Assembly: GCA_043228905.1 (NCBI GenBank)
Contig: JBHGNT010000016.1
Location: forward strand, 11,098,001 to 11,162,000
Source: Azolla caroliniana
Lineage: Eukaryota > Polypodiophyta
DNA length: 64,000 nucleotides
Direction of reading: 5' to 3'
The translations under genes were made by a program, and so were the position numbers. This document shows positions 34,297 through 44,580 of this stretch, piece by piece. The notes beneath the pieces are model-generated. The model did no database searches. It saw only the letters and a list, made by a program, of their open reading frames with translations, and was not told where the DNA came from. How positions within the stretch are numbered: the first letter of the stretch is position 1; every line of letters begins with the position of its first letter.

Positions 34297-35502
34297 GATA
34301 CACTATACCACAAAGGAGTGGATGGCATAGGGCGGCGAGCGGTTCAGAGTGAAGAAAAAGACACCATATTACGGGAAGCGCATTACAGAGTCACCGGAGG
34401 GCACTATGCCGGTGAAGCGACAACAAGGAAGATATGGTGAAGTGGGCTATGGTGGCCAACGTCACTAAAAGATTCGGTTCGGTATACAAAGGAATGTGAA
34501 TTGGGTCAAAGGATGGGCCAACCGACAGAACAGGCGTGGATGCCTTACTAGCTGGTACTACCCTTGGAACCATTTCAGAAATGGGGGCTGGAATTCGTTG
34601 AGCCATTCAAGCCGCCGACAATGAAAACCGGCAATAAATACGTCATCGTCGCCACAGACTATTGCACCAATTGGGTAGAAGGAAAGGCTTTGCAAGATAA
34701 TACCACGACATCGACGACGAAGTTCCTGTACAAGTATATTTGGTGCCGGTATGGATGTCCAATCGAATTAATTAGCGACCAAGGTGGACACTTCCTTGGC
34801 CAAGTGGTGGAATGTCTAATAATGTTTTATGTGGTCGTACACAAGTGAAGCACCCCTTATTATCCGCAGGCCAATGGATTGGCCGAGTTCACCAATAAAA
34901 CTCTGCAGAACATTCTCTAGAAGATCATCAACGAGAACCGAACCGATTGGGATACAAAGCTGCACAACGCGTTATGGGCTTGCCGGATGGCATACAAAAC
35001 AAGTATCCCAACAACACCATTCCAGTTAGCGTTTGGTCTCGAAGCGGTAATGCCAATTGAGTTCCAGATTCCAAGCTTATGGATACCGGTCCGGGAGCGG
35101 CTTAGCAAGAAAGAGTCGGGAAAAAACCGGTTAGCAACACTATGCGAGCTGGAAGAGCACCGAATAGCGAGCCTAATGCAGATGGAACTCAAGAAACAAT
35201 GAAGGAAAGCATTTGTCGACCGCTATCGGAAGGGTAACGAGAAGATGTTTGGCATCAGCAAGCCGGTACTAGTGTTCCAGACCCGGATTTGCAAGATGTC
35301 GGGGAAGCTACGGTTCCGGAGGACCGGACCAGATTGGATAATGCGAGAGTTCAATGGCTCATATCAGCTGGGAAGGTTAGCCGGTGAGGTGCTGGAGAAG
35401 TGGGTAAATGGGTTCCGACTTAAACCATATTATGGACCCATGCCACAGAACCCGTTTCATCAACCGGAGAACAATGCGGAAATAGGTAGTGGCAAGTAGT
35501 TG
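34297..35502 (+). pseudogene. Gypsy-1 integrase
   Basis: The region contains the zinc-finger segment (HYRVTGGHYAGEATTRKIW, about 34380), catalytic Asp in KYVIVATDYCTNW, SDQGGHF, the PYYPQANGLAEFTNKTL block, and the C-terminal GPY/F-like part (GKLRFRRTGPDWI, VNGFRLKPYYGP). Stops at 34438, 34549, 34846, 34918 and 35200 all have a C-to-T-compatible form. The tail ends PYYGPMPQNPFHQ with about 20 more residues to 35499. Confidence 0.86.
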
Positions 35503-35890
35503 GCCGGCAACCATGAAGAACAACAGACATGGGGGCCGAGGTTATCGGGTAACCGGAACTAAAATAAAATTAAAAAAAAAACAAAAAAAATATATCATCA
35601 TGTAGAGGTTAGGAATGAACGGACACCTCGAAAAGGTGTAGTGGCTATTTAAAGCCTAGTTAAAGTGCACCACGTGTCACACAGTTGTTATTATAGTACA
35701 TTATGTGCATGCGCGGGAATCGAGAAAGGCGCCAAGCATGTGAACAAGAAACCTCCGCCTCACAGAGTCTCATTCATTTCGCAAACACAGAGCATTGAAC
35801 GCAAAAAGGACAATATAAGTGAACAAACGAACGCAGGAAGCACAAACAAGCACATTGGCCCTACCTACCCCCGCCGAACCAGAAGACGAG
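35503..35890 (+). other. spacer between pol and the third ORF of Gypsy-1
   Basis: It contains an A-rich run (35563-35590), a TATTTAAAG element at about 35647 and a plant G-box CACGTG at 35671-35676. An internal promoter for the downstream ORF is possible but unproven. Confidence 0.35.
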
Positions 35891-38674
35891 ATGGAACCTA
35901 TGGCACTTTCCGAAACAGCCAAGAAGTGGTTCAACCAACATGGGCTGGGAGGCTTCCTGAGGATAGCAGAGGCACCGCCGCATGACGAATTAGAAGAAGT
36001 TGTGTAGAAAATCGACATGGAGGTCATAATGGAGGAAGCCATCCGCGCGCTAATCAGACTACCGGAAGGGGGTATCTACTTGATCGAGAACCCATCTCCT
36101 GAAACACTAACCAAGTTTTTTGGCAAGTATTACCTCGCTAGTAAGGCTCATCGGACACAAGGTGGAGAGGACCCCTTGTTCAGAGAAGTGGCTCGTGTCC
36201 TCCACGAGTATGGGTTCGTGTACCCCCGACCCCCAATAATGCCAAAGAACAAAGCCGGTTTCATCATTGCTACATACACAGGGGTGCAAGTGGATTGGTC
36301 AGTGATCATTGCCGATTGCTTGCGGATGGCGATAGAATCAGTGCAGAATGGCAAGAAATTATGGATGACCGTGGCTTAATGGCTGACTCTTTTGGCGCCA
36401 CCGGTGGAGCCGGTAAGGACTAAGAAGCGGGTTCGAGTAACGGAGACCACGCCTAACAAACCTTCAAAACGACAACAACTTTTGGCCAAACACACGCCTG
36501 GATGGTAAGAGGGCAGTACCTCATAGCAAGGGAAAGACCAGCCTAGCCAGAAGAGACAAGCGGAGACAGAGACATCGGTAGGGCCATTAGTAAGGCCTCT
36601 GAAAATCAAGCTGTGCCGATAGGAAGAAGAGCCGGACCCCTTGGCAACGAAAATCAATATCAAGACCCAAGAGGAGGCAGAGGAAGACCCCGCCGATAAC
36701 CTCCTACGTCGCCAGAAGCATAGCGAGGCGGAGCAGAAGGGGGTCGAATCGGGTCCGATGAAGGACAACGCACCGACACCCCGCTCTGAGGGACCGGAGC
36801 CAAGGAAGGAGGCGGAACCGGTTCAACCAGAACTGAGGGAAGAGTTACCTGTGCGGCCAGAAGCAGCAGTACTGGTGGTCCAAGAACCGGTGATTGAACT
36901 GCCTACCTCATCGGGGTTGCAGGCACAGCAACAACAGGAGTTGTCGCTGCAGTCAACAATCCAAAAAGGGCTTCCGGCGAGAATAGAGGCCACGCTACAA
37001 CCAGAACCGGCACGACATAAAGGCACCGACAGTCAATGGCTATGGTGGATCGGCGAGCAGGTGGCCAGGGTTGTGTGCCAAATAGAAATAGAGGAGAGAG
37101 CATAGGGGGATCGGTTGTTCGCCACGACCGAAGAACTTGAGAAGGCCCGATCGAGGATTAGGAGCATCGAAGAAGAAATTGTGCAGTCCAAAGCAGAGAC
37201 GGCTAAGTAGTTCACAGAGGGACCAAGACTATCAGAACCGGTGGCTCCGGGGAATGAGCAGACTGATCAGGTGCCGGTAACGGAAATAGCACCGGGTGCA
37301 AATATGGCACAAGAACAAGAACTCGCCACTCTCAAAGAGGAATTGGTAGCCCAAGAGGCCTTAAGAGCTAAAGAATGAGACCTGAAGAAGGCGGTGGAGG
37401 AAGAACAACGGAAAACGACAGAGAATTTCCAAAGAGCCAAAGACAATTTACAGAAAGGTCATCAAGCATATGACCGATTGAAGGAAGAAAAAGACAAACT
37501 GTTGCAAGAAAGGGAGAAACTCTGGCAATCGGCGGAAGTCGAGATTGAGCGGTTCCAAGAAGAACTCCGGCAACAGAAGGACCGAGAGGACCGGGCCCAA
37601 CGCCAAATCAACCAGTGGTTGGAACAGAAAATGGAGGATTTTGATAGGTTGCACTGGGATCACAAGCACCTAGAGGCGGAACACAAGAAATTGATGGCAG
37701 AAGGTGACCGACAACAAGAAAAGATGCGGGAACTCCGGGATGAAGTCCACAGGACGAAAACGGCATTGGCGGAGGAAAGGACCAAGGGAGTCAAAGCGGC
37801 AAAGATGCTAGCAGAAGCGGCGAAAGATAAACTGGAGCTTACCCGGCAACATCATGAGGAGATGGAATGAGCAAAGATGGCTATGAACACAGTTCAGACG
37901 ACTTATCAAACGCAATTGATGCAATATAAGGGACAAGCTGAGGCAACCACGATCCTCATAAAACAATTAAAGGATGAAAAGCAGGCCGTAGAGGAGAAGT
38001 CAAAGATGGGACTTGACCGTATCGGAGATATTGTACTGATATGGAGGAACCGAACGAAGAAGTTAGTTGAAGAAAGTTTATTATAGTGGTGGTCCAAATG
38101 GGTAAAGTAGGCAGCCAAGTTCCAGGTCTTGCGAGCGGATGCGGAGAACCGGCAAAAGGATAGCGATAACTTCTACAAACTTGATGCGGAAAGCATTGTG
38201 ACCATATGGGAAGAATTATTGGATGACTTCCTATCACTGGCCGGAGAACAACTGGTGGCGGTGGGCCGGTTGGTGGAATAGCTGGATGACGACCAACTGG
38301 ATACCCAACTCTAGTTCGAGCGTTACGAATGAGAGCGGAGATAGAAAATGGAGCCTAGAAGAACGATGACAATTAACATTAGTGACGAGGAGAAATCTCC
38401 GGAGCAGACGCCGAATGCAGCTGAAACCGGAGAAAGCTAGACAAAAGTTGCTCAAGAGGAGCAACCAAAGGTATCCGACCCGAAAGAACCAGTGCAAGCC
38501 GGAGATCAGGAGCAAGAGGAGCCCAGAACAGATGAGCCGGAAGGGATGAAAACTGGAGAGGAGGAGCATGCCGGAGAGCAACAACAACAACCACAACAAC
38601 AAACGGAGTGATTGCCCGAAGAACCTCTAGAACCCTTGGACCAAAGCATTCTAGACATTTTGACAGACGAGTGA
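35891..38674 (+). pseudogene. Gypsy-1 third ORF: long coiled-coil protein of unknown function
   Basis: From ATG 35891 one frame runs about 927 codons to a double TGA at 38672-38677 with no frameshift. It is broken only by 17 in-frame stops (11 TAG, 2 TAA, 4 TGA). The N-terminal 160 residues look globular (AKKWFNQHGLGGFLRIAEAP; RVLHEYGFVYPRPPIMP; DWSVIIADCLRMAIESV). I suspect, weakly, kinship with plant transposon proteins that sit beside gag/pol. Next comes a Pro/Glu/Gln-rich hinge (36640-37090), then a heptad coiled coil of about 230 residues (37390-38080) and an acidic Gln-rich tail (38440-38670). I see no signal peptide or membrane segment, so it is not a typical envelope protein. Confidence 0.7.
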
Positions 38675-38729
38675 TGAAGGGCTAACCGTAGGTTTGACGT
38701 ACAATGTACTGTCCCATGGGTGTGCCATG

Positions 38730-39238
38730 TGTTGGCCTGCAAGGCAAAAAGGGCCAATTAGAGTCTAGAATGTAAAAGGGGTATTTAGTTAGGAATAGGG
38801 AGTTTAAATTAATAAGTATTATGAAATTAATTAGTATTATGAGAATTAATAAGTATTATGCTATTTTGAGAAGCGGATGGGTGGACCCAAAATCGGTATA
38901 CTGATTCGGATCCGGACCGGATCGTTGTCGGTTGCTGGTTGGCACCGGTTTGTAACTTAGTCGCAGACCTATAAAAGGACCCAACAATAATGTAATCAAT
39001 GATGGATAATTAATAGAAGTGTTGTTGTTTTGCATATGATTAAGTGTCTATCTGATTACCGTTCTGTGCTTAAGTTAATTCATCTTACACGTGTATTACA
39101 ATCATTAACCATGCGGGTTAGTAACCGGTTAAGACCCGTTTGTTATCACGGTCCATCCATATCTTCCTATACCACCCTTTGGAGAAGTGTTCCATAGGGA
39201 CACCCTGGGTTAGGGCTTGTCCAGCCTAAGGGATAACA
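38730..39238 (+). repeat. Gypsy-1 3' LTR (509 bp)
   Basis: TG at 38730 to ACA at 39238, followed by AACGA. It matches 11889-12379. No clear polypurine tract precedes it. Confidence 0.9.
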
Positions 39239-39540
39239 AACGATACACAATATTCGTACATGCACACATACTACACTTACATAGAAATTAAAGATACACA
39301 ATATTCATACACATACACATACACAAATTCAGGCATCAACGTACATACACACACATCCATCAACAAGCATACACACAATTAAGGAAACCTATTGATACAC
39401 ATCACAATTTTATTTTATTTTTATTATTTTTATAAGGATATCAATTCATTAGTGTAAGCAATTTACATTGGTATAGCCTTCGACCTTGATCAGGGCGGTG
39501 TTGTTAGAGGAGCTTCGAAGAAAGTCGATGGGGCTTACCA
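39239..39540. other. TACA/CA-rich DNA flanking Gypsy-1
   Basis: Low-complexity TACACA-type sequence (39239-39380) with an internal near-repeat of the insertion site (ACATAGxAATTAAA then GATACACAATATTC), followed by AT-rich DNA. No gene. Confidence 0.6.
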
Positions 39541-39551
39541 TCGATTATAGT

Positions 39552-39791
39552 GCCAAAGCTCACTTCTATGGGGGAATGGCTCAGAGGTTCGGCTACGATT
39601 AAAGCAGGCTGAGAAGGAGACATGACTAACAATGGGTGAAGTTGAAAGGTGTGCCATCAAACGCCTCACCATTCACTGTCAAAGCTCACTTTTTTGGGGG
39701 AATGGCTCAGAGGTTCTACTGTGATCAAAGCAGGCCGAGAAGGAGACATGACTAACAATGGTGGAAGTTGAGAGGTGTGCTATCAAACGTC
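39552..39791 (+). repeat. direct repeat with 127-bp period
   Basis: The block starting CAAAGCTCACTT at 39553 recurs at 39680, including GGGGGAATGGCTCAGAGG and AGGAGACATGACTAACAATG. It lies just upstream of, and partly within, a copia gag fragment. Confidence 0.88.
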
Positions 39792-40330
39792 TATTGCACA
39801 CACTACAGGAATGCCGACCACCAAGTTGTCGGTTGCTGGGCATTTAATAAGAAGGGCAGAAGCCGAAGATTTGAGAGGAACGCAAGCTCTTCTGAGTCGA
39901 ACCAGTCATCAACTGGCAACCGAATTCATGTTGCTGAATCACCATTGGGAGAAGTCCTTTCTTTCGAAGGCTCATCAACCGGTGACATCTTGTATAGTGC
40001 ACAATATGCATGAGCATGGTTGCTTGATTCGGGCGCAACCTTTCATGTGACCCCTCACAAAGAATGGATTTTGAACTATTCAACGAGTGCTGGATTGATC
40101 CGACTTGGAAATGCGTAGGAGTGCAAGACCACCGGAACAAGTGAAATACCCATTCGGTTGCCGAAAGGAAGCATCATCACCCTGCACTAAGTTCGGCATG
40201 TACCCGATCTTAAGAGGACTTTAATCTCCATCGGTATGTTGGTCGAAGATGAGTACAAGATGACATTGAGTGAGTCGTCATCGCACATCTCGAAAAGAAA
40301 TCTGCACATCGGTTTGTTGGAGACAAGGTC
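39768..40330 (+). pseudogene. copia gag zinc knuckle and protease fragment
   Basis: The plus strand reads a degenerate knuckle (YCTHYRNADHQVVGCW, where a Cys has become His), a linker, and an aspartic protease region WLLDSGATFHVTPHKEWI, followed by VRHVPDLKRTLISIGMLV, the usual lead to the GAG-pre-integrase domain. It is truncated at both ends, with stops at about 40012, 40120 and 40185. No integrase or RT follows. Confidence 0.75.
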
Positions 40331-40369
40331 ATCAGTTAGCGGATAACGAATCAACACTATGGTGTGAAG

Positions 40370-40636
40370 AACAACACGTTGATAGTTGTAAACAAGATGA
40401 ACAGAGTGAAACCGAGACAGAGAGCATTACAAGATGTAACTATATTATTCAAAACTAAGAGGATACAACAAAATGAATGGCAACATTATCATCTCTTTAC
40501 AAACTAGGTACAAGTTTAGTTATATACTACTACACTAGGGAAACTGCCCTTTGAGCTTTAAATTACAAATGTAGCCCTACTTTGTCTAAATGGGACAATG
40601 TGAATACGACCATTATATACTCGTATTCAACACTTC
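40370..40636 (-). repeat. probable copia LTR fragment
   Basis: AT-rich DNA ending ACTCGTATTCAACA, followed by CTTCCCCATAATGGG, which looks like a copia LTR edge and polypurine tract on the minus strand. The same LTR edge (AATACGxCCATTATA) recurs at 42690-42722. Its left edge is not clear. Confidence 0.45.
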
Positions 40637-40738
40637 CCCATAATGGGCGTATACATTAAAGAACATGTAATAAAGAAAAGAAGTATATAGATTATACAAA
40701 GACATGGTAACACTAATCGATTGTTTCCCTAAGTAGCC

Positions 40739-41151
40739 TGTTGAGAATCAAGCTCAACCTAGTCTAGTGTATGAACACGTCCTTTGAGAATCTATGAGCA
40801 CTCAAAGGTCAAAAGTCACATGATACTCTCTACACATGAACTATATGTCATAGAATCATATTCTATGACACCTAACTAATGAATTCCATATTCCCCTTGA
40901 CTAATGTGTCTCCACATTCCCCAAGGTTCTAGAGAGGAGTGGGTGTTTTAGTGAGTTAATGAACAAAGAGGGTGACCATATATAAAGCACCCTCCTCCTA
41001 CTTTATATGTGTTGGTTATTCTCCTTGTAATGCTATATTTTTGTACTTGATATTCTCCTTGTTAACATACATCACAAACAAACACACACACACACACACG
41101 CACACAACACATATCTCTTCCGCAGCACAAAATCATATTCGATTCTTTACA
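40739..41151 (+). repeat. copia LTR (413 bp)
   Basis: It starts TGTTGAGAATCAAGCTCAAC and ends TTCTTTACA, and a Met-tRNA primer site follows. A TATATAAAG box lies near 40978 and a CA run near 41078-41105. The 5' end has the same GTTGAG/CTCAAC inverted repeat as the other copia LTRs. Confidence 0.82.
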
Positions 41152-41168
41152 TGGTATCAAAGAGATTT
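41152..41168 (+). promoter_or_regulatory. copia primer binding site
   Basis: TGGTATCAAAGAGATTT directly follows the LTR. It matches TGGTATCAGAG except for one base. Confidence 0.8.
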
Positions 41169-41306
41169 GGTAGCTCGATCTAGCCCATCCTTGTGTGTTG
41201 TGTCTACATTGACGATTCAAAGAAATCCAGCTCATCGCTATCGTAGTGTAGATACATAGCTCATGTCCAAGAGAGAAGAACAAGGAAGAAATTTTCATCG
41301 ACATAA

Positions 41307-41500
41307 TGAATACTGAAATGGGGAGTGGTCTCCCTAGCGAGAAGTTGGACAAAAACAACTTTGCATCTTGGGAGTACAAGATGCACCAATACCTTGTCGG
41401 CCAAGGCTATTGGGGCTACATTCAAGGAGCATAGGAAAACAAACCCAACCCAAAGGACGTTGTCGTGAAGGATTCCGGCTACGAGGAGAAATGGGGCCAA
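41307..41500 (+). pseudogene. copia gag start, truncated
   Basis: ATG at 41307 begins MNTEMGSGLPSEKLDKNNF, then ASWEYKMHQYLVGQGYWGYI, a TAG at about 41430, and about 20 more residues. It aligns with the Copia-E gag start. At about 41500 homology ends, and the sequence passes into unrelated DNA, so this copy is a 5' fragment. Confidence 0.75.
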
Positions 41501-42330
41501 ATGCGTGTGGATGGGGGTGTGCAAGGATGCACGCGAAAACGTACAAAAACATGTATATAACATAGGACTAGTAGGTAGTAGGTAGTAGAGCCACTTTAAA
41601 GACCCACACGCATAGAGAGAATATGGGGATTTCATGTGAAGAAATCCGGGGGGGGGGGGGGGGGGGGGGATCTCTGACCCTGATCACGATGTAACCATCT
41701 TCCCTTGTGCTATAAAAAGGGTGACTTGAGCCTGTTTTAGGCATCCACGATTTGGGAGGACGAAGTGTTGTTGGTTTGAGGGACGAGCTCTTTGCCTCTC
41801 TCTCTCTCTCTCTCTCTCTCTCTTAGTTTTCTGGTGTGTATCTTCGAGGAAGAAGGTGAAGCCTCTACTTGCATAGGAAGCCCGTGAGCTCCCGACCAGA
41901 GTTCATCGTTCTGAGGGTGTTCGTGGTAGTCGTAGTTCTGAGCACCATTGCCGGATAAGTCTGGTTGTATTCTTTCGTTCTCTGCTAGTTATTAATGTCT
42001 TGTTTGTGTCTCTTATTGTGTCGAGTATTCCCACGCAGTTCCATCTTGCTATGGTTCACTGCAACCTGGGTTTGTGCTCTTACTCCCGTTCTGTCTCTAT
42101 TGTGTACGTGTCCGAGTCTGTGGGTCCGTGAGCTCGTTACTCCTGTCCACATTTCGACCGGAACAATACACTTCTTCAGGCCGTGCGCTAACTGGTCGGG
42201 ACCCGGGAATTGTTCTGGATCGGACATGTGCTCGAAAAGCGAACCAACGAAGCCATCCGGACATCGTTCTATGTCGCCTTCTCCCTTACCGACTCCTTGG
42301 TCCAAGGCCCCGGTGAGCCTGACTTGAAAG
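41500..42330 (+). other. LTR-like leader of a truncated gypsy element
   Basis: No gene. It holds a run of 22 G (41648-41669), a TATAAAAAG box (about 41712), a CT microsatellite (41792-41823) and a long leader before the gag fragment at 42353. TATA, CT-rich leader and gag in that order suggest the 3' part of a gypsy LTR plus 5' untranslated region. LTR borders are not visible. Confidence 0.45.
41648..41669. repeat. poly(G) run, 22 bases
   Basis: Uninterrupted G22 between CC and ATCTCTG. It is unusual for this AT-rich setting. Confidence 0.9.
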
Positions 42331-42352
42331 GGGATGGCAAAGGAGTTCAAAA

Positions 42353-42685
42353 ATGAGAGGAAGTGAACTAGCTAAGGTGATGGTAGCAACCGTAGAAGCG
42401 ATAGTCGGTGCGATTGGCCGGTTCAATGGAAAATATGCGACAAGCTACCTGGAGGCCTACCAGGCTGAAATGATGATGAGGGATATTACGGAGGACCGAC
42501 GACTGGCTAGATTCGCTCAAGTCATTACACCGAGCAACCATGCCGATGTGCTCAAGGTGCAAGTAGACTGTCGTACCTGGGCAGAATTCGAGGGGAAGCT
42601 CCTTGAAAGGTATGGCTTCGACGACTCACTCTCGCTGTCGAAGAAGGAATTTATGGATTGGGTCGAGACCCCCATCAAGGGATGA
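42353..42685 (+). pseudogene. gypsy gag N-terminal fragment
   Basis: 110 codons with FNGKYATSYLEAYQAEMMMR, FAQVITPSNHADVLKVQV and WAEFEGKLLERYGFDDSL, followed by KKEFMDWVETPIKG. This is a Ty3-type capsid start and, by wording, probably of the same clade as Gypsy-I at 60.0-64.0 kb. It stops at the junction with minus-strand copia DNA at 42685. Confidence 0.6.
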
Positions 42686-43740
42686 ACAATGTGAATACGG
42701 CCATTATACACTCGTATTCGACAAGTGCAACTGTCGACTGCTTTTTCCTGATCTAGGAGATAGCTCCGCTACCGAGGGAGAAGACAAATCCCGAGGTCGA
42801 TCGTCTATCAGCCTTGTAGCCGGCCCAGTCTGTATATCTGTACCCTTCAAGTCAAATGATAGTTTCCAACTTACATAGGATGTCGTAAACCATCATCCTA
42901 CTAACGTACATGAGTACTCTCTTAGCGCAATCCAGATGAATATTCCGAGGTTCTTGCTTGAATGGTTGGGTCATGTGATGGTAAGATAGATTAAGCTACC
43001 AACCAACTGACAATATTGAGACAGCTCACACTCTTCTGTCCTAGAGTCGGCATCAAGCTTTAGGTTTCGATCGAGAGGGGTTGACACAGGTTCACACTTT
43101 GTCATCCTAAACTTGTACAACAAGTTGAGGATGTGGTGCCATTGGGAGATCATGATCCCGATTGGTGTCTGAATTACTTCTATACCGAGGAAGTAATGGA
43201 GCTCCTACATGTCTTTAATTTTGAATCGATCGGATAGGAAGGATTTGACCTTATTGATGTCGCCTTGATTCTCTCCTCCAATGACCAGATCATCCATGAA
43301 TAGGATGATGACAATCAAACTTTCAGAATCACTTTTTATGTAGAGGGAGTTGTCCAATTTCGACATTTGGAAGCCGATTTGGTGAAGATACTGAGTAATC
43401 TTCAAATGCCAAACACTCGGTGCTTGCTTGAGTCCGTACAACGACTTCTTGAGTTGGTAGACTATGGTCGGGTGGTTGGTCGATTTGAACTTGGGTGGTT
43501 GAATCATGAAAACACCCTCTTCTAATTCGCCTTGAAGAAAGGCATTCTTCATGTCCATTTGATGGAGGTGCCATCCTCTAACAGCTGCCAATGCAATGAC
43601 TGTCTGAACAATCATCATCTTTATCATATTTTCATCGTCCATATTAGCCCAAATATACATGTGGGATTGTACATGAAACCTCTCTTCAATCGTACGTGAG
43701 TTATATCCATTCATTACAATTGGTTAAACAACTTGTCATG
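42686..43740 (-). pseudogene. copia RT and RNase H fragment
   Basis: The minus strand holds RT (43714-43205) with [36 protein letters not shown] and an active site LFMDDLVIGG (Met where Val is usual), then a connection fragment (43153-42971) and RNase H wording (VFSLGSGAIS, about 42765). RNase H is joined directly to an LTR edge (42686-42722), so the end of pol and the polypurine tract are deleted. Confidence 0.8.
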
Positions 43741-44021
43741 TGTACTAAGTACTTCCAATTCCTTATCAATTATGCTGAAAAGGACCTTCTCAATTACTTT
43801 GTCCCTTTTAGCTGGTAGAATTGCTAGGTATGTACGTCGTTTTATACTAAATCTATGGAATTCTTGCAAGGTAGCAGGAGACGACTTAGGAAGACGTTTG
43901 AAGAGGATAGAGACCACTTCATCGGAGAGGAGAGACCCATAAACAAAAACTCTATGAGCTTCTATTCATGGAGTGCCCATAATTATGAGAAGCTTGTCTT
44001 GTGATATCTTAATCCCAAGCT

Positions 44022-44070
<49 letters not shown>

Positions 44071-44350
44071 CTACTTCCCAGAATTGCATGGGGAGCAAGC
44101 AATAAGATCCAAAAGACGCATAAAAGCAAATTTTTGTGTTTAGGTTGGATGTAAGATATAGAAAAATGGTTTGGTAGATGGGATGCAAGACACTTGCTTC
44201 ATGATGCATCACTAGATTCCTCAGTAAATGAGGCCTTTTTGCGACGCCAATGTATCATGGCATGGGACAAATGTGGAGGCTCACACTTCACACATTATAC
44301 TACACATGTTGCACCTAACCACAAAACCATATTCTTCTCGAAACGGGGAA
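43741..44350. other. unassigned DNA with CA microsatellite
   Basis: A 67-codon minus frame (43917-43714) has no motif I recognise. A CA/CG repeat lies at 44022-44069. The remainder is unique AT-rich DNA up to the ACCGT target duplication (44351-44355). Confidence 0.5.
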
Positions 44351-44355
44351 ACCGT

Positions 44356-44566
44356 TGTCATGATAACAGTCACATCATGCATTGAAAGGATCATGACACT
44401 CACATTATGACTCGAAAGGATTTGAACCCACGACCTTGTTGTACACATGTCAAATCCTTAACCATTGTATTAATATTCTTATATGTATACTCTCTAGAAT
44501 ATTCTAGGTTATCCTAGAATGTAGAGTAATCTAGAAGATCTCTAGAGTATTCTAGAAGGTTCTAGA
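44356..44566 (+). repeat. Chromovirus-D 5' LTR, truncated, with inverted segment
   Basis: 44356-44491 aligns directly with 49409 onward. Then 44492-44565 (74 bp) is an exact reverse complement of 49635-49708 in the 3' LTR. Immediately after it the internal sequence begins. TATA box, R and U5 are absent. Confidence 0.93.
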
Positions 44567-44568
44567 GT

Positions 44569-44580
44569 TTGAACCAATTT
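44569..44580 (+). promoter_or_regulatory. Chromovirus-D predicted self-priming site
   Basis: TTGAACCAATTT lies at the start of the internal region. It is complementary to AAATTGGTTCAA at 49756-49767 in the 3' LTR, whose first base is 33 nt after the first base of TATAAATA (49723). Confidence 0.73.

Larger units (their letters stand above)
11889..39238 (+). mobile_element. Gypsy-1: decayed Ty3/gypsy element with extra 3' ORF, host to nested insertions
   Basis: LTRs at 11889-12379 and 38730-39238 start TGTTGGCC and end AACA, flanked by a perfect AACGA duplication (11884-11888, 39239-39243). Without its two insertions (Chromovirus-B and -C) the element is about 10.3 kb. The order on the plus strand is gag (12432-13229 continued at 24610-25800), protease (26360-32250 across Chromovirus-C), RT/RNase H (32640-34296), integrase (34310-35500), then a separate long ORF (35891-38674) before the 3' LTR. 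A large ORF after pol recalls the env-like position of Athila/Tat-type plant gypsies. Many in-frame stops make all coding parts inactive. Confidence 0.92.

Noticed and set aside
32989-38611. Stop codons corrected by U-to-C RNA editing or read by a variant code
   Set aside because: Such editing is known in organelles of some seed-free plants, not in nuclear retrotransposon RNA. Other elements here use stops normally, and cytosine deamination explains the pattern.
35891-38674. Gypsy-1 third ORF as a viral envelope gene
   Set aside because: I see no signal peptide, membrane segment or cleavage site; the coiled coil is highly charged and lies before an acidic tail.
41500-42330. A host gene promoter and first exon (TATA, CT-rich leader)
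   Set aside because: The following frame is retroviral-type gag, so a transposon leader explains it better.
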